From the NCBI RefSeq assembly GCF_016632365.1, contig NZ_JAEPBH010000004.1, forward strand, positions 1-64,000: 64,000 nucleotides of DNA, given 5' to 3'. The notes beneath the pieces are model-generated. The model was not told where the DNA came from. It saw only the letters and a program-made list of their open reading frames with translations, and made no database searches. The position numbers and the translations under genes are program-made. Positions 10,116 to 19,071 of the stretch are shown here, piece by piece (the first letter of the stretch is position 1; each line of letters begins with the position of its first letter). Source of the DNA: Tenebrionibacter intestinalis (lineage in GTDB: Bacteria > Pseudomonadota > Gammaproteobacteria > Enterobacterales > Enterobacteriaceae).

Positions 10116-10574
10116 TCAGGCATCCCCCGCAAACGGCCAGTTAAACGCGCCCAGAAGCGTAAGCGGGTAACGCTCCGCGCTCTGATAGCAGCGCACGCTC
10201 TCCGCCACCAGCGGCGAGCGCAGGTTAGGGGCCTGTAGAATTTCCTGCGCGCTTAACCAGAGACAGCCGTCAATGTCGCTGTCGTGCGGCGTGGTGGGGA
10301 GCGCTTTTGGCAGGTCAATTGTAAATAAAAAACGCAGAAAGGGTGTTTTATCTGGCGCGATCCAGTGGTGAAGGCGGATAAAATATTGTGGTTCGGCGCG
10401 GATACCGGTTTCTTCCCAGAGTTCGCGACGGGCCGCCTGTACTAACGTTTCGTCCGCTTCAAGGTGGCCCGCCGGTTGATTCCACAGCGCTTTGCCATTG
10501 ATTGTTTCTTCAACGATTAAGAAGCGGCCCTGCGCCTGCACAATGCAGGCGACGGTAATGTGAGGTTTGAACAC
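10116..10574 (-). CDS. nudJ: Nudix phosphatase NudJ
   Basis: NudJ (YmfB) is a Nudix hydrolase acting on HMP-pyrophosphate, thiamine pyrophosphate and nucleoside di- or triphosphates. The 152-residue protein contains the Nudix box with its GHLEADE start and REXWEETGI end (around residues 37-59), and the family start [19 protein letters not shown]. It lies between an LprI-like gene and mnmA in the rluE-to-purB run, as in E. coli apart from the inserted small gene. Confidence 0.94.
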   Translation of the reverse strand: MFKPHITVACIVQAQGRFLIVEETINGKALWNQPAGHLEADETLVQAARRELWEETGIRAEPQYFIRLHHWIAPDKTPFLRFLFTIDLPKALPTTPHDSDIDGCLWLSAQEILQAPNLRSPLVAESVRCYQSAERYPLTLLGAFNWPFAGDA

Positions 10575-10585
10575 GACATGCTCCT

Positions 10586-10915
10586 TTATAGCGGTTTATC
10601 AATGCGGCTATAGATGGCGTTCAACTGCCGCAGGCGTTCGTCATAGCGTGCGCCCAGACAGCGGATATTGCCGCCGCAGGCGCGGCGTTTCTCAAGCCAT
10701 GCCTGCTGTTCGTCCTGCATGGCGCCGCGTCCGCCCATAGCGAAAAGCCCTGTCAGAAAACGGTATTTCGTAGCCATCTCTACATCTTTGTCGTTAAGGG
10801 AGAGGTGCGCGCAGATGGCTTTTTCGTCTGCGGTTTTGGCTTTTGCGCAGTCAAAGCTTGCGGCCTGCGCATTAACGGCGCCGAGCAGCATCAGGAAAAG
10901 TGTGCGTTTTATCAT
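10586..10915 (-). CDS. LprI-like small periplasmic protein (DUF1311)
   Basis: A 109-residue protein with a clear signal peptide ending in NAQAAS, so it is probably exported to the periplasm. The mature part has the DUF1311/LprI pattern: [24 protein letters not shown] near the start, then [27 protein letters not shown], with paired cysteines likely to form disulfides. Some members have been linked to lysozyme inhibition, but I do not claim this for the present protein. Its ATG overlaps the rluE stop (ATGA), indicating translational coupling, and nudJ follows after 11 bases. Confidence 0.8.
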   Translation of the reverse strand: MIKRTLFLMLLGAVNAQAASFDCAKAKTADEKAICAHLSLNDKDVEMATKYRFLTGLFAMGGRGAMQDEQQAWLEKRRACGGNIRCLGARYDERLRQLNAIYSRIDKPL

Positions 10916-11547
10916 TTGATATTCTCCGCCGGAACAACCTCACGCCATTCACCGCAGGCCAGGCCGTCCAGGGTATAGGCGCCCATTGCGTAGCGAATCA
11001 GGCGCAGCGTAGGGAAACCGACATGCGCGGTCATGCGCCGTACCTGGCGATTACGTCCTTCGTAAAGCGTTATTTTAAGCCATGTGGTGGGAATGGATTT
11101 ACGCTCGCGAATCGGCGGTACCCGGGGCCACAGCCAGAGAGGCTCTTGCACGCGCTCAACGCCTGCGGGCAACGTTGGGCCGTCGTTTAGCGTTACGCCG
11201 GCGCGCAGTTGCGAAAGCGCTTCTTCGCCAGGTTCTCCCTCAACCTGCGCAAAATAAGTTTTGCCGGTACGTTTCCCCGGCTGGGTTAACCTTGCCTGTA
11301 GCGCCCCGCTGTTGGTCAGCACCAGCAGGCCTTCGCTGTCGCGATCGAGCCGCCCGGCGGCATAAATATCCGCTACGGGAATATAATCTTTTAGCGTGCG
11401 GCGTCCGGCTTCATCGGTGAACTGCGTTAGTACGTCAAACGGTTTGTTAAACAGGACCACCCTCAGCGGGGCGAACGGGCGATTGCGCGAAGGTTTATGA
11501 CGGCTGAAACGTTCAACCTTGTGATTTTTTGAGGAAATTTTACGCAT
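10912..11547 (-). CDS. rluE: 23S rRNA pseudouridine synthase RluE
   Basis: RluE (YmfC) isomerises uridine 2457 of 23S rRNA to pseudouridine. The 211-residue protein carries the RsuA-family catalytic motif [16 protein letters not shown] with its key aspartate near residue 69, and the later [10 protein letters not shown] motif. The N-terminal tail is basic, as in E. coli. It is divergent from icd with 146 bases between them, and its stop overlaps the next minus-strand gene by the ATGA arrangement. Confidence 0.94.
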   Translation of the reverse strand: MRKISSKNHKVERFSRHKPSRNRPFAPLRVVLFNKPFDVLTQFTDEAGRRTLKDYIPVADIYAAGRLDRDSEGLLVLTNSGALQARLTQPGKRTGKTYFAQVEGEPGEEALSQLRAGVTLNDGPTLPAGVERVQEPLWLWPRVPPIRERKSIPTTWLKITLYEGRNRQVRRMTAHVGFPTLRLIRYAMGAYTLDGLACGEWREVVPAENIK

Positions 11548-11693
11548 AGTGTTTTCAGGCTTAAGTAATTAACGCATTATAGCCCAATCACAACTGCCTT
11601 TCATGAGAACCCAAAGTCAGGTAGTATTGACGGGTTTATTACAATTCATTAACAAAAACAGTCGCAAATCAGAAGCGCTCGAAGGAGAGGTGA

Positions 11694-12944
11694 ATGGAAA
11701 GCAAAGTAGTTGTTCCGGCGGAAGGTCAGAAAATCACCCTGCAAAACGGCAAACTGAATGTGCCGAACAACCCTGTCATTCCCTATATCGAAGGTGATGG
11801 CATTGGCGTTGATGTTACTCCCACGATGCTGAAAGTTGTTGATGCCGCAGTAAAAAAAGCCTACAACGGCGAGCGTAAAATTTCCTGGATGGAAATTTTT
11901 ACCGGCGAAAAATCAACGCAGGTTTATGGTCAGGACGTCTGGCTGCCGCCGGAAACGCTGGATCTTATCCGCGAGTACCGCGTTGCGATTAAAGGCCCGC
12001 TGACAACGCCAGTCGGCGGCGGCATTCGCTCACTGAACGTGGCGCTGCGCCAGGAGCTCGACCTTTATGTCTGTCTGCGTCCGGTGCGTTACTATCAGGG
12101 CACGCCAAGCCCGGTTAAACACCCTGAGCTGACGGATATGGTTATCTTTCGCGAGAATGCCGAAGACATCTACGCCGGTATTGAATGGAAAGCCGACAGC
12201 GCAGAAGCTAACAAAGTGATTAAATTCCTGCGCGATGAGATGGGCGTGAAGAAAATTCGCTTCCCTGAACACTGCGGTATCGGCGTTAAACCGTGCTCGG
12301 AAGAAGGCACTAAACGCCTGGTGCGCGCGGCTATTGACTATGCCATCGCAAACGATCGCGATTCTGTGACGCTTGTGCATAAAGGCAACATCATGAAGTT
12401 TACCGAGGGCGCGTTTAAAGACTGGGGTTACCAACTGGCGCGCGATGAGTTTGGCGGTGAGCCTATCGACGGCGGCCCGTGGCTGACCATTAAAAATCCG
12501 AAAACCGGTAAAGATATTGTGGTGAAAGACGTTATTGCCGACGCTTTCCTCCAGCAGATCCTGTTGCGCCCGGCGGAGTATGACGTTATCGCCTGTATGA
12601 ACCTTAACGGAGACTATATTTCCGATGCGCTGGCAGCGCAGGTCGGCGGTATCGGCATTGCGCCGGGAGCGAACATTGGCGATGAATGCGCGCTATTTGA
12701 GGCCACCCACGGTACGGCGCCGAAGTATGCCGGGCAGGATAAGGTAAATCCGGGGTCGGTGATTCTGTCTGCTGAAATGATGCTGCGTCATATGGAGTGG
12801 TTCGAAGCGGCCGACCTGATTGTTAAAGGTATGGAAGGGGCCATTGCCGCTAAAACCGTGACCTATGACTTCGAGCGTTTGATGGATGGCGCTAAGCTTC
12901 TGAAATGTTCAGAGTTTGGCGACGCGATTATCGCGAATATGTAA
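11694..12944 (+). CDS. icd: NADP-dependent isocitrate dehydrogenase
   Basis: Icd oxidatively decarboxylates isocitrate to 2-oxoglutarate in the TCA cycle. The 416-residue product matches the E. coli enzyme. The serine phosphorylated by AceK is in [12 protein letters not shown] (near residue 113), and the NAD(P)-binding signature around [17 protein letters not shown] is intact. A strong ribosome site (AAGGAGAGGTGA) precedes the ATG. The 3' end of icd is a phage attachment site in other enterics, but here a normal terminator follows and no prophage is present. Confidence 0.97.
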   Translation: MESKVVVPAEGQKITLQNGKLNVPNNPVIPYIEGDGIGVDVTPTMLKVVDAAVKKAYNGERKISWMEIFTGEKSTQVYGQDVWLPPETLDLIREYRVAIKGPLTTPVGGGIRSLNVALRQELDLYVCLRPVRYYQGTPSPVKHPELTDMVIFRENAEDIYAGIEWKADSAEANKVIKFLRDEMGVKKIRFPEHCGIGVKPCSEEGTKRLVRAAIDYAIANDRDSVTLVHKGNIMKFTEGAFKDWGYQLARDEFGGEPIDGGPWLTIKNPKTGKDIVVKDVIADAFLQQILLRPAEYDVIACMNLNGDYISDALAAQVGGIGIAPGANIGDECALFEATHGTAPKYAGQDKVNPGSVILSAEMMLRHMEWFEAADLIVKGMEGAIAAKTVTYDFERLMDGAKLLKCSEFGDAIIANM

Positions 12945-12967
12945 TATCGATCATTGTTAAATCTATT

Positions 12968-12996
12968 AACGGGAGCTTAACACTCCCGTTGTTTTT
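12968..12996 (+). terminator. icd terminator
   Basis: Stem AACGGGAG (12968-12975) with CTCCCGTT (12983-12990), loop of 7 bases, followed by GTTTTT. It lies 24 bases after the icd stop. Confidence 0.85.
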
Positions 12997-13193
12997 GAAT
13001 AGCTTGCTAACGGTTATCAAAATTTTATCAAAATAAGTTATCAAAACCCCATTTCGGCTATTGCCTTAAGTTGGCCTTTTATTTTTTATAACAGGTCCCT
13101 CCAGAACTGCTCAGAAATAACGCAGGAAAGGCGGCAATTATCACCTTGTCCTTATCCCGTCCAGTTGTTGAGTAAATCGTTTTTTGCCTGTAG

Positions 13194-13865
13194 TCAGGTA
13201 ACAGGCGCTATTATCTCCGGACCCTGATTGTGTATATTCCCCACGGCACGGTTAACCGGGCGCCACGTAAATTCTCCCGCCGGAACTGCCCCGCAATGAG
13301 CAATATCTTGCGCCTCTTTGCCGCCAGTGTCCTGCCTCATCCATGCGCAAGCGGCCTCTGGCGATAAAACCAGAGGTCGCCGGTCATGGATATCAACCAG
13401 GCCTGCATCAGCCGCCGCAGTCACAATCAGAAATCCTTGTGCGTTGTCGCCGCGCTCAAATGGCGTGCTGCCTATCGCGGCCATGAATATCGGTTGCCCG
13501 TCTGCGCGATGAATAAAATAAGGTTGTTTCTTATCGCTTTCCTTTTTCCACTCAAACCAGCCATCAGCGAAGCATATAGCGCGGCCATGCTGCCATAGCG
13601 GTTTAAACATCCTGCTGGCGGCCGCCGTTTCAACGCGCGCATTTATCAATGGTTGCTTCTTCCACCAGCCGGGAGCATAACCCCAGAAAACCGGATCGAG
13701 ATGGAGCTGCCCGGCGCGCTCGCTGAGCAGTAGAACGTTTGTCCCTGGCGCGACGTTGTAGCGGCCAATTGGCTGCGGGTCATAGGCGATATCGCGATCG
13801 ACGCCGTCTCCCAGACAGGTCAGGTATGTCTCGCGGGTTTGAGCCTGGGCGAAGCGTCCACACAT
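13194..13865 (-). CDS. yedK: SRAP/HMCES-family abasic-site protein YedK
   Basis: YedK-type SRAP proteins shield abasic sites in single-stranded DNA by forming a covalent thiazolidine link through the N-terminal cysteine exposed after Met removal. The protein starts MCGRF, so Cys2 is the reactive residue. Other conserved parts are RYNVAPG, the WGYAPGWWK loop, INARVETA and FADGWFEWK with its catalytic glutamate, and the DIHDRRPLVL histidine segment. The ATG at 13865 is chosen over a start four codons earlier because Cys must be residue 2 and TGGAGGT lies just upstream. It faces icd tail to tail, a position where E. coli does not have it. Confidence 0.92.
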   Translation of the reverse strand: MCGRFAQAQTRETYLTCLGDGVDRDIAYDPQPIGRYNVAPGTNVLLLSERAGQLHLDPVFWGYAPGWWKKQPLINARVETAAASRMFKPLWQHGRAICFADGWFEWKKESDKKQPYFIHRADGQPIFMAAIGSTPFERGDNAQGFLIVTAAADAGLVDIHDRRPLVLSPEAACAWMRQDTGGKEAQDIAHCGAVPAGEFTWRPVNRAVGNIHNQGPEIIAPVT

Positions 13866-14844
13866 ATTTACCTCCACGAAATTTTAAGTATAGATAACGC
13901 TGCAAGCAGTTAAAAAACAAAACTATTTATTTGATTTAAATAGCTAAATTTTGTTGATTTGGCGTGTTTAAATCCCATTTGCGACGATGATTATAAAAAT
14001 CACCGGGTTAATTGTTTTTGCTAATCTATTGTTTGCGCCACACGGAGTGGTTGACGCTGTCGAACGGATGATTAAATGCAGGAAAGGGGCAATTGTCGCG
14101 AGCAAGGCACGTCGATATTTGTGTATAACTTAATGGACTTAAACGCTTTTTTTATTAGTATTTAACGGATAGTAAACTAATTTAATAATCCCTTCAGAGC
14201 GACAGTGTTCCGTATGACGAACGCCTCAGCGTAATCAATTAAAACAACGCATAAAAATAGCGCGCTGGCGCTCCGGTTAATGTGGGTGTTTTTTCTACCG
14301 GGAGGCTGCGTAGTGGATAAGACGTCCCTGGTTTTTATGCGCGTATCGCTTTTGCATGGGGCCTTAATCAGCAGCAAAATACGGCTGTGACGCTTTGTCT
14401 GTAGCGGCGTTTTAGTAGTACGCCGCTTTAAGCACGCGGTGACGGCGGAGGCGGGCGTTTGAGCTATTATCTTCTGGTTGTGGTCTGCATTTATGACCAT
14501 GGCGTATGTACCTTTGCACGTATCGGCGCGCATACGCTGCCGGTTTACAGTATGCATGGCCTGGTAATGAAATATCCGCTCTGGCAATATGTTTCGCTGC
14601 TTCGCGATACGTTATTAAGGCTGGCGGTCGCGCCGGGTCGGCGGCATTTCTGATGAGGCTCTGTCCCGTAACGGGGAGAAAGCCTGCTTGCGCATAAGGA
14701 AAGGGCGTCGCTTGCATGATATGGTCAGCCGGCGTTATGCCGCGTCTGCTTTTTCGCAGGGATGAGAAAAACAAAGGGGCCGACATACGTATGCAATAGG
14801 GCGTTAACAGAAAATCGATAAATGAAAAATGACAGGAGAGGACA
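13866..14844. other. Long intergenic region, no gene supported
   Basis: Almost 1 kb between the divergent yedK and yoaF. The left third is AT-rich and the right part GC-richer. Several short open frames exist on both strands (14177-14587 and 14412-14786 on minus, 14459-14653 on plus), but none has a good ribosome site or a protein I recognise. In E. coli the diguanylate cyclase gene dgcP lies next to yoaF; I looked for its remains on the minus strand and did not find a match. Confidence 0.5.
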
Positions 14845-15099
14845 ATGAAACATTACGCTATCGCACTGGCGGGGCTGTTAGTAAGCGGGTGCGCGCAGCA
14901 CGAGAGAAGCGCGCCGCCTGCGCCGCGCATTGGCATGCCTAACCCTGCCTCTGTCTGGTGTAAGCAAAAGGGGGGGACGCTGGTGCCGGTACAGACGCCA
15001 CGGGGCGTTATCGCCAACTGTAAATTACCCAGTGGCGAAGTGGTGGAGGAGTGGACGCTGTGGCGCCGCGATCATCCTCAATCGGGTAAAGGGAGCTGA
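14845..15099 (+). CDS. yoaF: YoaF, DUF333 outer-membrane lipoprotein
   Basis: A small lipoprotein of unknown function. The 84-residue precursor has a lipobox LVSGC, giving a mature N-terminal Cys near residue 17, then a proline-rich spacer and the DUF333 domain with its IGMPNPASVWCKQKGG opening, a conserved second cysteine (ANCKLP) and the EEWTLWRR ending. It resembles E. coli YoaF along its whole length. A good ribosome site (AGGAGAGG) precedes the ATG. It is convergent with yeaO, which is also its E. coli neighbour. Confidence 0.87.
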   Translation: MKHYAIALAGLLVSGCAQHERSAPPAPRIGMPNPASVWCKQKGGTLVPVQTPRGVIANCKLPSGEVVEEWTLWRRDHPQSGKGS

Positions 15100-15286
15100 T
15101 GCTGTTTGGGGCCGTGCTGCCGGCATGGCCTGAACGCAGGAACGGGCATGGTTATCGGGCGCGGCCGACGCGGCGTGAAGAAAAATATGCAGTCTTGTCG
15201 GCTGTGAACGTGCGGCTTGCCCGTTGGATAAAGCGCGCGGCCCGCGTAATGCGCTAAACGCGCAATAAGTTCAGCGTGAGCTTATA

Positions 15287-15637
15287 TCAGGGGGCGGTTT
15301 TGCGTAGATATTCGGCTAATACCAGAGCGTGATTTTGCCGGGTGTCCCGGGCAGCGTAGAGCAGCGTGAGCGTTTGCTGATGGCCAAGCTGCGCCAGTCG
15401 TTTTACCACTTCAGGCCGTTCATCCAGCTCGCCACGGTAGCGTGCGCTGAAATGGGCGAAATCAAGCCGATCGCTGTGAAACGCTTTGCGTAATTCGGTG
15501 GAAGGCGCAATATCTTTGCACCATTCGTCATACGCCAGATCGCTTTTTTTCACGCCGCGCGGCCACAGCCTGTCCACCAGTACACGATAGCCGTCTTCTG
15601 CGACGGCGCGTTCACAGACGCGTTTACACTGAATCAT
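15287..15637 (-). CDS. yeaO: DUF488 family protein YeaO
   Basis: A 116-residue soluble DUF488 protein of unknown biochemical role. The conserved features are RVLVDRLWPRGVKKSDL near residue 19, the DEWCKDIAPSTELRKAFH block and the C-terminal TLLYAARDTRQNHALVLAEYL segment. The ATG at 15637 is preferred to one four codons upstream because GGGAGGAGG lies directly before it and homologues begin MIQCKRV or MNIQCKRV. It is convergent with yoaF and stands upstream of nimT's end, as in E. coli. Confidence 0.9.
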   Translation of the reverse strand: MIQCKRVCERAVAEDGYRVLVDRLWPRGVKKSDLAYDEWCKDIAPSTELRKAFHSDRLDFAHFSARYRGELDERPEVVKRLAQLGHQQTLTLLYAARDTRQNHALVLAEYLRKTAP

Positions 15638-15962
15638 GCCTCCTCCCAAAATGGGTCGCGCTCAGGCGACAGAATAAAAGTGATATGATTAACCGGCGAT
15701 CTTCTTTCGACGTTTGCCTGTATTAGCCCGCCCATATTGCTGTTGTGACTGAGTATAACCCTCTCCCTGTTTACTGGCGATTTCGATACGTTGAGGCACC
15801 GGAAAGCCGTGCGGGTTGGGTGGCGATGGCGCGGCATTTTCTATCCGGGGCCTGAACCTGTGTCCGGCACCTGCGGCCGGGGGGCTTTAGCGACGGTTTT
15901 TACTGCGCTGCTTTCGCCGCACGGGCCGGCCATTCATCATGACCGGGCCGCGTTCGCTAAAC
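15638..15962. other. Gap between nimT and yeaO, no gene seen
   Basis: A 325-base region upstream of yeaO and downstream of nimT, both on the minus strand. Short open frames on either strand are low-complexity and unsupported. It presumably contains the yeaO promoter. Confidence 0.45.
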
Positions 15963-17162
15963 TTAAGTTGTATGTGGTTCTGGCGTCAGCTCGCGGTTGC
16001 GCCCGGCACAGGCGCCGGCCCAGGCCATGACCAGAGTAATGAGTGCGATAAGCGCCAGCGCCAGCCCCCAGCCGTGGCTTGCGTCGTGCAGTTTACCGAT
16101 AGCCGGCGGCCCGCAGGCTGCCAGCAGGTAGCCAACGCTTTGCGCCATGCCCGATAGCGCGGCGACCTGGTGCGCCGTTCCGGCCCGCAGCCCGATAAAC
16201 GTCAGCCCGAGGATCATTGTCGCACCGGAGCCAAAGCCAAACAGCGTTACCCACAGCGCCGCAAGGCCGGGAAGCAACCATAATCCGATAACGCTCACGC
16301 CGCACAGCAGCGCGACCAGGGCTGCAATGCCGCGCTGATCTTTCAGCCGCGCCAGTAGCAGACCGATAAATAATCCCGGCGCAGCAGTCGCCAGTTGCAT
16401 CAGGCCGTGCAGTGAGCCCGCCTGGGCGGCGTTCATACCGTGGCTGACCAGAATTGCCGGCAGCCAGCCAACCACCACGTAATAGATAAGTGAGTTCAGC
16501 CCGAGAAACAGCGTGACTTGCCAGGCGAGGGGCGAACGCCACAGCGTACGCCCCTGAGCGACTGACGCGGCGGCAAGGCCGGTCGCGCTACGGCTGCGCA
16601 GTCGCCCCAGCCACAGTAGCAGCGCCAGCAGCGGGAAAAAAGACAGCGCCAGCAGCGCGCCGCGCCAGCCAAAACCGGCGCTGGCTATTGGCACCATCAG
16701 CGCTGAACCGACGGCGGCGGCAACCCCCATCGTCAGCGAGTATGCGCCGGTAAGACGCGCCACATGTCCGGGAAAATCGCGCTTAATGATAGCGGGCAGC
16801 AGCACGTTGCCGAGCGCGATGCCGCAGCCGATGATAAACGTACCTGCCCAGAGTTGACTTTCCCTACCCGCAGAGCGCAGCGTAATGCCGATACATATTA
16901 ATACCAGCGCAGCGCAGAGGCTGCGCTCCATACCGATATGGCGCACAAGCCTGGCCGCCAGCGGCGAGGCAAGGGCGAAAGCCAGCAGCGGCAGGGTGGT
17001 CAGCAGGCCGGTTTCAGCGGTGGTAAGGCCAAATACGGAACGAATATCGCCAAGCAGCGGCGCGATGCCGGTAAACGTTGCGCGCAGCGAGGTGGCGATG
17101 GCGAAAATGCCAAACAGGCTAAGCCAGCGTTCACTGGCTTTGGGTAAAGCGGAATTATTCAT
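15963..17162 (-). CDS. nimT: NimT (YeaN) nitroimidazole/cyanate-type MFS exporter
   Basis: NimT is a major facilitator transporter of the CynX/NimT branch; in E. coli overproduction gives resistance to 2-nitroimidazole. The 399-residue protein has about twelve hydrophobic segments. Its N-terminus reads WLSLFGIFAIATSLRATFTGIAPLL, with the family's RATFTGI motif in the first helix, and LTGAYSLTMGVAAAVGSAL is in the fourth to fifth helix region. It is divergent from the AraC-type gene nimR with a 98-base gap, the arrangement used for NimR control in E. coli. Confidence 0.92.
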   Translation of the reverse strand: MNNSALPKASERWLSLFGIFAIATSLRATFTGIAPLLGDIRSVFGLTTAETGLLTTLPLLAFALASPLAARLVRHIGMERSLCAALVLICIGITLRSAGRESQLWAGTFIIGCGIALGNVLLPAIIKRDFPGHVARLTGAYSLTMGVAAAVGSALMVPIASAGFGWRGALLALSFFPLLALLLWLGRLRSRSATGLAAASVAQGRTLWRSPLAWQVTLFLGLNSLIYYVVVGWLPAILVSHGMNAAQAGSLHGLMQLATAAPGLFIGLLLARLKDQRGIAALVALLCGVSVIGLWLLPGLAALWVTLFGFGSGATMILGLTFIGLRAGTAHQVAALSGMAQSVGYLLAACGPPAIGKLHDASHGWGLALALIALITLVMAWAGACAGRNRELTPEPHTT

Positions 17163-17234
17163 GATTTGCTCATTTACAAAACGGTGCCTACAGGGTAATA
17201 CCTGAGCAAGAAAGACAAAATAAGCTATATTGAC

Positions 17235-17250
17235 AATTTATCGCTAAATT
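17235..17250. promoter_or_regulatory. Candidate NimR operator
   Basis: A perfect inverted repeat AATTTA-tcgc-TAAATT lies 10 bases before the nimR ATG in the divergent nimT/nimR gap. NimR represses nimT from this intergenic region in E. coli. The match is by symmetry and position only. Confidence 0.45.
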
Positions 17251-17260
17251 CGGACAACTT

Positions 17261-18073
17261 ATGGCGCGGGATTTAGATCTTGAGGGGTATGATCCGGACA
17301 GCAGTACGGTACCGGCGATAGCTTTTCATATTCAGGTACACGAACGCGATCGTGAAGTGGCGCGCCACCGGCATCGTAAAGGGCAACTGATCCTGGCGCT
17401 GCACGGCGGCGTGACCTGTGAGGTGGATAACGCTATGTGGATGGTGCCTTCGCAGCACGCGGTGTGGATCCCGGGTCTGATGCCGCATATTAATCGGGTT
17501 ACCGCCGGCGCGCGGCTGTGTTTTTTGTTTATTGAACCGGGGGCGGTGGATATGCCCACGCGGTGCTGCTCGTTAAAAATCTCGCCTCTGGTGCGTGAGC
17601 TGATTCTGGCGCTGGCGGCGCGCGACGTTTCACAGCTGCAGGAGGCCCCTTCAGAGCGGCTGGTGCAGGTGTTATTCGACGAGCTGCCGGGGTTGCCGGT
17701 AGCAGGGCTGCATCTTCCCGTGTCCGACCATCCAAAAATACGTACAATCGTCGCGGCTATCGCGGCTGAACCGCACAAGCGATGCACGCAGGCCGAGTGG
17801 GCGGCGCGGCTGGCGATGAGCGAACGCAGTCTGCTGCGGTTGGTTGTTCGCGAAACCGGGTTGAGCTTTCGCCGCTGGCGCCAGCAATTACAGCTTATTA
17901 TCGCGGTGCGCGGGCTGATTGAAGGCCAGACGGTGCAGCAGGTGGCGCAGGCGCTGGGCTATGAATCCACCACGGCGTTTATCACACTGTTCAGAAACGC
18001 GCTCGGCCAAACGCCCGGGCGCTGGCTGGCAACGATGCAGGCGGCTGAGCACCGTTATGGCGCGGCGTTATAA
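17261..18073 (+). CDS. nimR: AraC-family repressor NimR (YeaM)
   Basis: NimR is an AraC/XylS-type regulator that represses the divergent exporter gene nimT. The 270-residue protein has an N-terminal cupin-like sensor domain (HRHRKGQLILALHGGVTCEV, then VWIPGLMPH around residue 70) and a C-terminal pair of helix-turn-helix motifs. The first HTH is around EWAARLAMSERSLLRLVVRETG and the second around VQQVAQALGYESTTAFITLFRNALG. It is transcribed away from nimT. Confidence 0.92.
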   Translation: MARDLDLEGYDPDSSTVPAIAFHIQVHERDREVARHRHRKGQLILALHGGVTCEVDNAMWMVPSQHAVWIPGLMPHINRVTAGARLCFLFIEPGAVDMPTRCCSLKISPLVRELILALAARDVSQLQEAPSERLVQVLFDELPGLPVAGLHLPVSDHPKIRTIVAAIAAEPHKRCTQAEWAARLAMSERSLLRLVVRETGLSFRRWRQQLQLIIAVRGLIEGQTVQQVAQALGYESTTAFITLFRNALGQTPGRWLATMQAAEHRYGAAL

Positions 18074-18254
18074 CGGCGTTCAGCGCAGCTCGTCGGCTTC
18101 GACCCGAAATGGCCGTTAGAGAAATCTGGACGCTAACGCGTAGATTTTCGGCGTTAACCATAGAAGACAACGCCTTGTTTTTCCTCTTTGTTATGAGTTT
18201 GCCCCGTCCGTGACGTTTTCCCGTCAGGAACCGTCTGCGGGATATGCGCGACAA

Positions 18255-18701
18255 TCACTGTTTACCAATAATTAGCGAAACCAGCCCGGCGGCAATAAGC
18301 GGGCCGACCGGTACGCCGCGAAACAGCGCTACGCCCAGAATCGTTCCTGCCAGCAACCCGGCGACCAGCGTCGGCTGACTGCTCATCAGCGTAACTCCGC
18401 GCCCGCCAAGCCAGGACACGATAATCCCTACCGCTATCGCCACCAGTGATTTCCAGTTCAAAAAGGCGCCGTAAAGCGTGGAGGGGGGAAGGTTGCCGCT
18501 GGCGATCGGGGCCATGACGCCGATAGTCAGAATGATAATGCCAACCGACAGCCCCTGTTTTTCAATCCACGGGAAGAGGTGGCTAAGCGGCGTGAGCCGG
18601 ATAATAATCAAAACCAGAATAGAGATGGCCACCGTTGTGTTATGGCTAATAAAACCCAGTGCGGCCAGCGCCAGCAGTATCAGCAGCGTGCTGTCAAACA
18701 T
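18255..18701 (-). CDS. yeaL: YeaL, DUF441 inner-membrane protein
   Basis: A 148-residue integral membrane protein of the DUF441 family with four hydrophobic segments and no known function. The conserved features include the [21 protein letters not shown] first loop and helix, the [13 protein letters not shown] motif and the glycine-rich C-terminus ending in [17 protein letters not shown]. It lies between yeaH and nimR as in E. coli, but the intervening yeaI, dgcJ, yeaK and yoaI genes of E. coli are not present. Confidence 0.92.
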   Translation of the reverse strand: MFDSTLLILLALAALGFISHNTTVAISILVLIIIRLTPLSHLFPWIEKQGLSVGIIILTIGVMAPIASGNLPPSTLYGAFLNWKSLVAIAVGIIVSWLGGRGVTLMSSQPTLVAGLLAGTILGVALFRGVPVGPLIAAGLVSLIIGKQ

Positions 18702-19071
18702 AGTGCGTATCCTGTATCCCTGCCAAAAAATAGATATGTGCTGTATTTGTTACGCCGCGAAGGATGGCGCGAGTTTTGATTTACGCACGATATGCGGCGT
18801 GCGGCGAGTGTTTTTATGCGCTTTCAGTAGATTAAACGTTATACCAGGTTGGAAGAGAGTCTATCGCTGCGATCGCAGCCCCGGAATTGACGCGATTCGG
18901 CGGCGCGCAGGGGGTAAACGCGCCGCCACGGCCCTGTATTACCCGTTTTTTATTGCGTAATGCAGGCGTAGCTCAAAGACGCGGTTCGCGTTGTGTACTG
19001 ATGCGCAAACTATCACAGAAGCGCTCTTTGCCAGCCGTAAGGCGGCCGCCGAAGGGGCGGTCGCCGGCAGG
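18702..19071. other. Gap between yeaH and yeaL, no gene seen
   Basis: A 370-base region where E. coli carries yeaI, dgcJ, yeaK and yoaI. A minus-strand frame (18939-19301) overlaps the end of yeaH and is not supported. No clear remnant of the missing genes was recognised. Confidence 0.45.

Noticed and set aside
12945-13193. Possible prophage attachment at the 3' end of icd
   Set aside because: icd is intact, followed by its own terminator, and no integrase or phage gene is present.
14412-14786. Minus-strand frame of 124 codons that could be a dgcP remnant
   Set aside because: No similarity to the diguanylate cyclase could be seen and no ribosome site is present.
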